Below are positions 1 to 5,822 of a DNA stretch of 6,552 nucleotides, piece by piece. The DNA lies in NCBI GenBank assembly GCA_003446975.1, contig DMAP01000366.1, positions 1,056 through 7,607 on the forward strand. The letters run 5' to 3'. The stretch is from Clostridiales bacterium (GTDB lineage: Bacteria > Bacillota > Clostridia > Tissierellales > Dethiosulfatibacteraceae). The notes beneath the pieces are model-generated. The model did no database searches. It saw only the letters and a list, made by a program, of their open reading frames with translations, and was not told where the DNA came from. Position 1 is the first letter of the stretch. Each line of letters begins with the position of its first letter. Both the position numbers and the translations under genes were made by a program.

Positions 1-1080
1 GAGTATCAAATAGACCAGAGGCACAAAGAAACCAAGGCCTTTCTTCAATAGGGGCAGTAAAGGCCTTCTTTCATCAGCGCACAAGCCTTCGATTCCTATT
101 TTTCGCGACCTGATATCGATGGTAAAAAACAGAGCTGCAAAGTAAAGCAAGGCTGGAAGAAAAGCGGCTTTAGCCACCTGAGCATAAGGTATGCCAACAA
201 CCTCGGCCATCATAAAAGCCACGGAGCCCATGATCGGCGGCATAAAGACACCACCAACGGAGGCGCAGCTCTCGACTGAAGCCGAAAAAACACTCGAATA
301 CCCTTGTCTTTTCATAGTTGGGATAGTCATGGCGCCTGTAGTGGAGACATTGGCAATGGGGCTGCCGGAAATCATCCCGAAAAGAGCCGATGAGATGATG
401 GCAATTTTAGCCACACCGCCCTTGCTTTTTCCAGCAATGACTGAAACAAAATCAAATAGAAAATCTCCCGCTCCAGATTTTAGGAAAAGACAGCCATAAA
501 TCAGAAATATCATGATATGACCCGTAGCGATTCCCAATGTGCTTCCCCATATGCCATAGTTGGACAGAAATAAGCCGTCGACGGCATATAGCAAGCTAAA
601 GCCTCTATGGCCGAATCTTCCCGGTATCAGATGACCTAAGAACATATATAGAGGCGCTAACAGGCTTAGAGCAGGCAGCCAAGGACCCAGTATCCGCCTG
701 GTTCCCTCAATGAGAAGGATTACAGTCAATATGCCAAAAAATACATCTGTGTTTAAAACATTGTCAAAATAGACATAACGCTGAATCATACGATCCAGGT
801 TAAGGGCAATATAGAAGCTGACAGAGATTGAGGCAAGAGCAAACACCCAGTCATAGACAGGAATATTCGGTGTACATTTAGAACCTGGAGAGGCATAGCT
901 GATAAATATAAACGCAAAAAATAAGCCAAAGCAGATACTTCTGTGCAATAAGGGTTCTGGATAGAAAAGGACCGCCGTCAACAGATAGATGGCAGTCAAT
1001 ACAGACAGCATATTTCTGGCTTTTTGGATATTGGTAGGCAGATGCCTCTTAATGCCGTTTTGAGTCAACGCTTTAAGCAT
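1..1080 (-). CDS. TRAP transporter permease, fused 4TM/12TM (TAXI-type), N-terminal part
   Basis: This is the membrane permease of a tripartite ATP-independent periplasmic (TRAP) transporter in which the small (DctQ-like) and large (DctM-like) subunits are fused. The family drives uptake of organic acids and similar solutes with an ion gradient and works with a TAXI-type solute-binding protein, which is not in this window. The visible 360 residues are open at the left edge; full-length members have about 600-650. Hydrophobic segments lie near residues 24-40, 46-61, 78-96, 112-125 and 134-150. The diagnostic DctM stretch follows at about 220-300: GGVAKIAIISSALFG, then MISGSPIANVSTTGAMTIP, MKRQGY, and VGGVFMPPIMGSVAFMMAE followed by VGIPY. 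Two ATGs stand side by side (1083 and 1080). The second is chosen because AAGGAG (1092-1087) is 6 nt from it and only 3 nt from the first. The gene is transcribed away from the glycan operon, so it is probably unrelated in function. The substrate cannot be read from the permease. Confidence 0.93.
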   Translation of the reverse strand, partial: MLKALTQNGIKRHLPTNIQKARNMLSVLTAIYLLTAVLFYPEPLLHRSICFGLFFAFIFISYASPGSKCTPNIPVYDWVFALASISVSFYIALNLDRMIQRYVYFDNVLNTDVFFGILTVILLIEGTRRILGPWLPALSLLAPLYMFLGHLIPGRFGHRGFSLLYAVDGLFLSNYGIWGSTLGIATGHIMIFLIYGCLFLKSGAGDFLFDFVSVIAGKSKGGVAKIAIISSALFGMISGSPIANVSTTGAMTIPTMKRQGYSSVFSASVESCASVGGVFMPPIMGSVAFMMAEVVGIPYAQVAKAAFLPALLYFAALFFTIDIRSRKIGIEGLCADERRPLLPLLKKGLGFFVPLVYLIL

Positions 1081-1086
1081 CATTTA

Positions 1087-1092
1087 CTCCTT
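1087..1092 (-). promoter_or_regulatory. ribosome binding site of the TRAP permease
   Basis: AAGGAG on the minus strand. Spacing is 3 nt to the ATG at 1083 and 6 nt to the ATG at 1080, which favours the second start. The site overlaps the end of a possible short in-frame leader ORF (1116-1084) that stops with TAA directly before the first ATG. Confidence 0.75.
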
Positions 1093-1127
1093 GAATTTCA
1101 TAAATACAACTGCCATTACATATATTG

Positions 1128-1156
1128 ATTATACGGCAACAATTTTTAGGTGTCAA
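1128..1156 (-). promoter_or_regulatory. consensus sigma-70/sigma-A promoter of the TRAP permease
   Basis: Read on the minus strand, TTGACA (1156-1151) is followed by exactly 17 nt and then TATAAT (1133-1128). Both hexamers match the consensus for the housekeeping sigma factor perfectly. Transcription would start near 1121 and leave a leader of about 40 nt before the TRAP permease start. A promoter this strong suggests high basal expression unless a repressor acts here. No convincing operator palindrome was found. Confidence 0.8.
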
Positions 1157-1186
1157 AAAAATTCTGTCATCGTTTTTACAGACTTG

Positions 1187-1195
1187 TGATATAAT
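1187..1195 (+). promoter_or_regulatory. extended -10 promoter of the glycan operon
   Basis: TGA directly before TATAAT (1190-1195) forms an extended -10 element (TGn-TATAAT) on the plus strand. No good -35 hexamer lies 16-18 nt upstream; the best spacing gives TCATCG. The promoter would therefore depend on the extended -10 or on an activator. The start site would be near 1202, leaving a leader of about 20 nt that holds only the ribosome binding site AAGGA (1211-1215). It is the only plausible promoter seen for the operon beginning at 1225. Confidence 0.6.
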
Positions 1196-1224
1196 GATTG
1201 TAAAAATATCAAGGACTAGAATGA

Positions 1225-2541
1225 ATGAATATCATTGAGACATTTGAGCGGCTGTTTCCCCTAAACAGAAGCATCACAGGAAATGGTCTGAGACAATCCC
1301 TGCGCATCATCGGAGAAGAAATCCCTCTTGCCATGATCGAATATCCCACAGACATGGTCTGCTTTGATTGGGAGGTCCCAAAAGAATGGAACGTCAAGGA
1401 GGCCTGGTTGGAAGACATGGAGGGCAATCGGATCGTCGACTTTGCCAACAGCAATCTTCATCTCCTGGGCTACAGCATTTCTTTTCAGGGAGTCGTGACT
1501 AAAGAAGAGCTGATGCCTCATCTGTACACACTGAAGGATATGCCTGACGCAATCCCTTACGTGACATCCTTCTATGAGGAAAGATGGGGTTTTTGTGTGC
1601 CCTATAATATATATGAAAGATTAGACAGATCCCACTATAGGGTCCATATTGATACGGAATTGACTCCTGGCAGCATGACAGTAGGAGAAGGAATCATCAA
1701 GGGAAGGACAGAAAAGGAGATCTTGCTTCACACATATATAGGACACCCATCAATGGCTAATGACCAGCTATCCGGACCCTTGACCATGATGCTGGTCTGC
1801 AAATGGCTGCTGGAAAACAGAGACAGCCTTCACTATAGCTACAGGATCCTGTTCTGTCCGGAAACCATCGGAACAATCGCCTATCTGAGCCAAAATATCG
1901 GACACCTGAAGTCCAATATGATTGCCGGATATGTTGTGGCTTTCACTGGAGATAGGGGACAGCTCACCTACAAAATGTCAAAGGACAAGGATTCCCTATC
2001 CAACAGGGCAGCATTGAATGTTCTGAATAACAGTCAAAGAAAGCACAGAATATTGCCATACACACCCTATGGCGCAGATGAGCGCCAGTTCAACTCGCCG
2101 GGAATCAATCTGGAGATGGGAGCCATCATGCGTTCAGGACCGGGAGAGTACAAAGCGTATCACACCTCCCTGGACGACAGGGATATCATATCGGAGGAAA
2201 GCATCCAAGACAGTGCAAAATTTCTTATAGAAACCATACAAAACCTGGAGGCAAACAAAACCATAAGCCCCTTGCACACCATGTGCGAACCCAAGCTGGA
2301 CAAGAAAGGACTATACACCACCCTGGGTAAAAATGGAGAGGACAAGACACTGGGCAGGCAGATATTGGGTATTTGGGGACTTTCTGATAGTCACAACGAC
2401 CTGATAGCTGTGGCAGACACTCTTCAGGTGCCAGGCTATAGCCTAATGAAAGCATTGAAGGAAGCAGAAAAAGCAAGGATTATAAAAGCCGAAAGGGAGA
2501 GCGAACATGATACTCAGAGCAAAAAACAAGACACTGTTTGA
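1225..2541 (+). CDS. DUF4910 aminopeptidase-like protein (M28-like zinc hydrolase fold) with winged helix
   Basis: A 438-residue protein of the DUF4910 family, which has an M28-like zinc aminopeptidase fold and often sits in surface-polysaccharide loci; its substrate is unknown. The N-terminus has the family signature FPLNRSITGNGLR (11-23). A small inserted lid-like domain (DUF2172-like) spans roughly 45-135. Probable metal and catalytic residues lie in HPSMANDQLSG (H174, D180), CPETIG (E213), GADERQFNSPG (D285, E286) and YHTSLDD (H313). Residues about 360-420 resemble the small winged-helix domain at the C-terminus of this family, starting GLYTTLG. There is no signal peptide, so it should be cytoplasmic. 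The ATG at 1225 has AAGGA 9 nt upstream; the nearby ATG at 1221 stops after five codons. It is the first gene of the operon and its last 35 nt overlap the radical SAM gene. It may remove an acyl or aminoacyl group from a glycan precursor; that is inference. Confidence 0.88.
   Translation: MNIIETFERLFPLNRSITGNGLRQSLRIIGEEIPLAMIEYPTDMVCFDWEVPKEWNVKEAWLEDMEGNRIVDFANSNLHLLGYSISFQGVVTKEELMPHLYTLKDMPDAIPYVTSFYEERWGFCVPYNIYERLDRSHYRVHIDTELTPGSMTVGEGIIKGRTEKEILLHTYIGHPSMANDQLSGPLTMMLVCKWLLENRDSLHYSYRILFCPETIGTIAYLSQNIGHLKSNMIAGYVVAFTGDRGQLTYKMSKDKDSLSNRAALNVLNNSQRKHRILPYTPYGADERQFNSPGINLEMGAIMRSGPGEYKAYHTSLDDRDIISEESIQDSAKFLIETIQNLEANKTISPLHTMCEPKLDKKGLYTTLGKNGEDKTLGRQILGIWGLSDSHNDLIAVADTLQVPGYSLMKALKEAEKARIIKAERESEHDTQSKKQDTV
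2494..2499 (+). promoter_or_regulatory. ribosome binding site of the radical SAM gene, inside the upstream gene
   Basis: AGGGAG, 7 nt before the ATG at 2507, lies within the last codons of the DUF4910 gene. It supports the long (35-nt) overlap as real. The next in-frame ATG (2612) has no comparable site. Confidence 0.7.
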
Positions 2542-3643
2542 AAGCACCATAACAGAACAACAGCAACAAAACAGCAATCTGAATCTTCTGGAAACAGATA
2601 AGCAACAAGTCATGCTAACCTCATATCCCAGAAGGATTGTCGCTGAGCTGACCAATGCTTGCAACATCAACTGCATCATGTGCGGCAGGGAGCATGCGGA
2701 TTTCAAGCCCTCTTTTTTTGATGTTCGATGGTTCAAGGTTTTGGAGGAGGCTTTCACACATACAGAGGAAATCGTCCTACATGGTTGGGGAGAGCCCACT
2801 ATCCATCCCCAGTTTGAAAGAATCCTAAGATATCTCAATGGATTTCCTCTTAGAAAGTATTTCTGCACCAATGGAACCACACTAAACGAAATCCACGATA
2901 TGATTTTCGACCATCATGTGGATATCATAGCAGTGAGTCTGGACGGAGCCGATAGCCATACCAACGATTTGATACGATATGGGTCAAAAATAAGCGATAT
3001 CACAACCTCGCTGAAGGCCATCACAAATCACAGACAAAAAAACAATCTGGATTATCCCCATGTGAACTTTGTTTTCACAGCCATGAAAAGAAACATCGAT
3101 CAGCTTCCGGATATGATTAGATTGGCGTCGGAAATCGGTGTGACAGAAGTCAAAGCGGTCTACCTCACCTCATTCTCGGAAAACATGGATCGGGAGGCCC
3201 TATACAAGGAAAGAGACAGGGTAAAGACCATCTTTGAGAAGACCATAGAACTGGCAAAAGCAAATAATATCATGATCAAGCTGCCCTATGTACAGGGTGA
3301 GGATCCTGCAGGAACCATGGTTCACAGGGAATGCTTCTTTGCATACAGGGATTTGTTCATCGGATCCGACGGCTTTGTCAGACCCTGTGTCAGCACCAGT
3401 GATGCGCTGTTTGACATAAGACAATACAAAGATTTTTCGGAAATCTGGAACCACGACAGTCTTCAAAATTACAGAAAACAGGTCAACAATATTGAAAATA
3501 TGCCTGATGGATGCAGAAGATGCTATCATTCTACCTGTGCCAACTGGAACAAAAAAGCCTCCTTTATACAGACAGGACAGCTATTCTCACCTGAATGGAA
3601 AACAGAAAAATCAAATCAGTTACGAAAGGATAACACATGCTGA
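2507..3643 (+). CDS. radical SAM/SPASM domain enzyme
   Basis: A 378-residue radical S-adenosylmethionine enzyme. The CX3CX2C motif (C52, C56, C59 in ACNINCIMCG) binds the 4Fe-4S cluster that cleaves SAM. LHGWGEP (91-97) is the GGEP-like SAM-binding motif, and VSLDGA (143-148) is a typical later strand of the partial TIM barrel. A C-terminal SPASM-like region has C276, C294 (in GSDGFVRPC), then C336, C339 and C344 (CRRCYHSTC), enough for one auxiliary iron-sulfur cluster. About 40 polar, Gln-rich residues precede the barrel. SPASM enzymes include peptide-modifying maturases and sugar or alcohol dehydrogenases and epimerases. No precursor peptide is seen and the neighbours are glycan genes, so a sugar or glycan-linked substrate is more likely here; this is inference. 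The start overlaps the upstream gene by 35 nt and the stop overlaps the glycosyltransferase start by 7 nt. Confidence 0.92.
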   Translation: MILRAKNKTLFESTITEQQQQNSNLNLLETDKQQVMLTSYPRRIVAELTNACNINCIMCGREHADFKPSFFDVRWFKVLEEAFTHTEEIVLHGWGEPTIHPQFERILRYLNGFPLRKYFCTNGTTLNEIHDMIFDHHVDIIAVSLDGADSHTNDLIRYGSKISDITTSLKAITNHRQKNNLDYPHVNFVFTAMKRNIDQLPDMIRLASEIGVTEVKAVYLTSFSENMDREALYKERDRVKTIFEKTIELAKANNIMIKLPYVQGEDPAGTMVHRECFFAYRDLFIGSDGFVRPCVSTSDALFDIRQYKDFSEIWNHDSLQNYRKQVNNIENMPDGCRRCYHSTCANWNKKASFIQTGQLFSPEWKTEKSNQLRKDNTC

Positions 3644-4725
3644 CAAATGTAGAATTTGGCAAACAGGATTTTCTTAATGACGAGAGTCATTTCGAACAGA
3701 GCAAACACATCAAATCTCTACTGATCAAGGGAGATGAAAGCAGTGAACCTTTTATTTCAATAGCTATCCCCACCTATAGACGGGCGAATCTTCTGAAGGA
3801 AGCCATAGATAGCTGTCTTGCCCAAGAGAATTTCACAGACTTCAACATTGTCGTCACCGACAATGATCCCATACGAGGCAATGAGACAGAGATTCTGATG
3901 GAGACCTATCAGTCTGACAGGATTTTATACTATAAAAACGAAGTGAATATCGGTGCATTGGCAAACTTCAACCGCTGCATCGAAATGTCCACAGGGAAAT
4001 ACGCCATCATGCTCAACACAGACGACCTCCTGGCAAAGGACTACTTAAGGAACATCAGCGGGCTGTTAATCAGATACCCCGAGGCAGACATGGTGTTTCC
4101 AAATATAGATATAGAAATAAACGGAAAAATCAAGAGACAGAAGGCCTATCAAAGCCTGATGAGAAAACTCTCAAAAGTGATCAATTTGAATCAGACAGCC
4201 ATCAGACTCAACATAAATGATTTCATTCTATATGGTCCTGCCGGATCACCCTCCGGTGTGGTTTATAGACGTGAGGTATTCTTAAAGTCACCGGGATTCA
4301 ATCCAAAATGGCATCCTACAGGGGACAAGATCTTATATATCTGCTTCAGTCTCAAAAACCAGGTCTATCTGACAAACATCAATGCAGGCAGATACAGATT
4401 TTTGGACAATATTACCCAGGAATCTGGGATGCGAACCCATTTTATCTCCCAAGGAATGCATATTAACCGATATCTGGCAGAAAGACTTAACAAAAAATGG
4501 GTCAACCGATATTATAAAGGGGCTACCTATTACAGACTGAACAGACCATCGGACAGAAAGTACGGAATAACACTGGACAAGGAGGCGATAAACACGCTAT
4601 TTGAGACACCTCCCAACATAGTCGATTTCATGTTCTTTTCGTTGATTTGGGTCATAGCTCTGATGAAATGGTCTCTAAGAGTGCTAGTCGCGGCATTCGG
4701 GACCTATATAAGGGGTGCGAAATGA
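3637..4725 (+). CDS. family 2 glycosyltransferase
   Basis: A 362-residue GT-A fold glycosyltransferase of family GT2, which moves a sugar from a nucleotide-sugar donor to a growing glycan. The domain begins after about 38 residues with ISIAIPTYRRANLLKEAIDS (40-59). VVTDND (72-77) follows, then NVGA-like NIGALANFN (104-112), and the metal- and donor-binding LNTDDLL (126-132), equivalent to the DxD motif. GSPSGVVYRREVF (203-215) and HPTGDKIL (226-233, D230) mark the acceptor-side half. A hydrophobic stretch near 328-355 could attach the protein to the inner face of the membrane; there is no signal peptide. The ATG at 3637 has AAAGGA 6 nt upstream and overlaps the preceding stop by 7 nt; the gene's own stop overlaps the next start as ATGA. 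Donor and acceptor are not deducible, though the downstream GDP-sugar genes make a GDP-mannose-derived donor reasonable. Confidence 0.92.
   Translation: MLTNVEFGKQDFLNDESHFEQSKHIKSLLIKGDESSEPFISIAIPTYRRANLLKEAIDSCLAQENFTDFNIVVTDNDPIRGNETEILMETYQSDRILYYKNEVNIGALANFNRCIEMSTGKYAIMLNTDDLLAKDYLRNISGLLIRYPEADMVFPNIDIEINGKIKRQKAYQSLMRKLSKVINLNQTAIRLNINDFILYGPAGSPSGVVYRREVFLKSPGFNPKWHPTGDKILYICFSLKNQVYLTNINAGRYRFLDNITQESGMRTHFISQGMHINRYLAERLNKKWVNRYYKGATYYRLNRPSDRKYGITLDKEAINTLFETPPNIVDFMFFSLIWVIALMKWSLRVLVAAFGTYIRGAK
4711..4715 (+). promoter_or_regulatory. ribosome binding site fixing the guanylyltransferase start
   Basis: AGGGG, 6 nt before the ATG at 4722. It selects the start that gives the classic N-terminus with the nucleotide-binding loop, rather than an in-frame ATG 75 nt upstream (4647) inside the glycosyltransferase gene. 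Confidence 0.7.
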
Positions 4726-5798
4726 AGATATTCGGCATCATCATGGCCGGCGGCAACGGAACCAGGCTCTGGCCTTTAAGCAGAGAAAGCAATCCAAAAC
4801 AGATTATCAATCACTTTGGAGATAAAACACTCCTGGAAGACACCATCGATAGAGTTGCGGGTCTTTTTGCCGAGGAGGAAATCTATATTTCCATCAACCA
4901 CAGGCATCTGGACAGGACTAGAGATATACTGAAAAGCTATCCAAGGGAGTTCCAAATCATTGCACAACCTTACAACAAGAACAATGCGCCATTTATATTG
5001 TTTATCGCCATGAAGATCATCAAACGGTACGGAGACGGGGTGATGTGCCTCCTCCCCTCCGACCATCTGATCAGGGATCCGGAGCCCTTCAGACAGGACC
5101 TTTCAAGGGCCATCAGTCATGTGAAGGCTAGTGACGATATCGTTGCCATTGGCACCCAACCCAGCTATCCGGCAGATATTTATGGATACATCCGGCTGGA
5201 TGCCAGCCTGGAATGTGATATGAAGCCAGTCAAGGAGTTCAAGGAAAAACCAACCTACGACCTTGCCAGAACCTATCTGAACAGTGGCGATTATCTGTGG
5301 AATTCAGGGATCTATGTATGGAGAGCCAGCAAGGTGGCAGCCTGCTATCAGAGATATCTCCCCAAGATCTACCACACCCTGGCACCTGTCATTCCCCATA
5401 TCGATACGGAACAGGAAACATCAGTCCTTCGTAATCTCTATCGTGAGGTTCAGGACATCTCCATAGACCATGGAATCATGGAGCAGACAGATCAGCTATA
5501 CGCCATGGAAGGCAGCTTCAAATGGATTGATGTTGGAAGCTACGAGTCCTTGGTCAATCTTTACAACAGCGATGAAAACGGAAACATAACCAAGGGAAGT
5601 CACATCGGAATCGAATCCAGAAACAACATCATCCTGTCCGACAAAACCACTGTAGCCACAGTAGGGTTGGAAGATACCATCGTTGTCGTGGAGGATGATG
5701 TGATACTGATCTGTAAAAGAGAAGACACTTCCCATATCAGGCATCTTGTGGACAAGATCAGACAAGAGAGCAGACAGGATATGAAGGATTTGCTATAG
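4722..5798 (+). CDS. manC: mannose-1-phosphate guanylyltransferase (GDP-mannose pyrophosphorylase), monofunctional
   Basis: Makes GDP-mannose from mannose 1-phosphate and GTP in the cytoplasm, the entry step to GDP-linked sugars. The 358 residues carry the family motifs in order: MAGGNGTRLWPLSR (8-21) with NPKQ (24-27) for nucleotide and phosphate binding, LLPSDH (110-115) with the metal-binding aspartate, FKEKP (173-177), YLWNSGIYVW (191-200), SIDHGIME (247-254) and WIDVGSYESL (268-277). A left-handed beta-helix-like tail ends the protein. The phosphomannose isomerase cupin domain found in bifunctional ManC of about 470 residues is absent. The start at 4722 overlaps the preceding stop by 4 nt (ATGA). 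Two motifs are unusual: the family's EPxxKNTAP reads QPYNKNNAP (82-90), and PETGYGYI reads PADIYGYI (150-157). Sugar specificity could therefore differ from mannose, although the GMP family assignment is firm. Confidence 0.88.
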   Translation: MKIFGIIMAGGNGTRLWPLSRESNPKQIINHFGDKTLLEDTIDRVAGLFAEEEIYISINHRHLDRTRDILKSYPREFQIIAQPYNKNNAPFILFIAMKIIKRYGDGVMCLLPSDHLIRDPEPFRQDLSRAISHVKASDDIVAIGTQPSYPADIYGYIRLDASLECDMKPVKEFKEKPTYDLARTYLNSGDYLWNSGIYVWRASKVAACYQRYLPKIYHTLAPVIPHIDTEQETSVLRNLYREVQDISIDHGIMEQTDQLYAMEGSFKWIDVGSYESLVNLYNSDENGNITKGSHIGIESRNNIILSDKTTVATVGLEDTIVVVEDDVILICKREDTSHIRHLVDKIRQESRQDMKDLL

Positions 5799-5811
5799 AA
5801 AAGGATGATAC

Positions 5812-5817
5812 AGGAGA
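5812..5817 (+). promoter_or_regulatory. ribosome binding site deciding the methyltransferase start
   Basis: AGGAGA, 5 nt before the ATG at 5823. An in-frame ATG at 5805 would add six residues, but the only purine run before it (AAAAGG) directly abuts that codon. The 5823 start also places the first zinc-finger cysteine at residue 4, as in the family. Confidence 0.7.
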
Positions 5818-5822
5818 CCACC

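Noticed and set aside
191..499. Plus-strand open frame of 102 codons
   Set aside because: It lies antisense inside the TRAP permease, whose minus-strand translation gives clear family motifs; the plus-strand product resembles nothing recognisable and lacks a ribosome binding site.
1164..1180. CTGT...ACAG inverted repeat as operator or terminator
   Set aside because: Only 4-bp arms with a 9-nt loop; too weak to support as a stem or a regulator site.
1221..1238. Five-codon frame starting ATGAATGAATAT just before the operon's first gene
   Set aside because: It overlaps the real start in another frame and stops at once. AAGGA serves the ATG at 1225 with better spacing.
2443..2880. Minus-strand open frame of 145 codons across the DUF4910/radical SAM junction
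   Set aside because: It is antisense to two well-supported genes, covers the radical SAM cluster motif, and its product is a Cys/Leu/Ser-rich string without recognisable motifs.
3492..3677. Plus-strand 61-codon frame at the radical SAM/glycosyltransferase junction, as a possible small peptide substrate
   Set aside because: It lies almost wholly within the radical SAM coding region in another frame, lacks a ribosome binding site, and shows no leader/core peptide character.
4647..4721. 25-residue N-terminal extension of the guanylyltransferase
   Set aside because: It lies within the end of the glycosyltransferase gene, and its sequence does not resemble the family. The ATG at 4722 has a good ribosome binding site and yields the standard N-terminus.
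5799..5822. Terminator or promoter between the guanylyltransferase and the methyltransferase
   Set aside because: The 24-nt gap has no inverted repeat and no promoter hexamers, only a ribosome binding site, so the genes should be co-transcribed.
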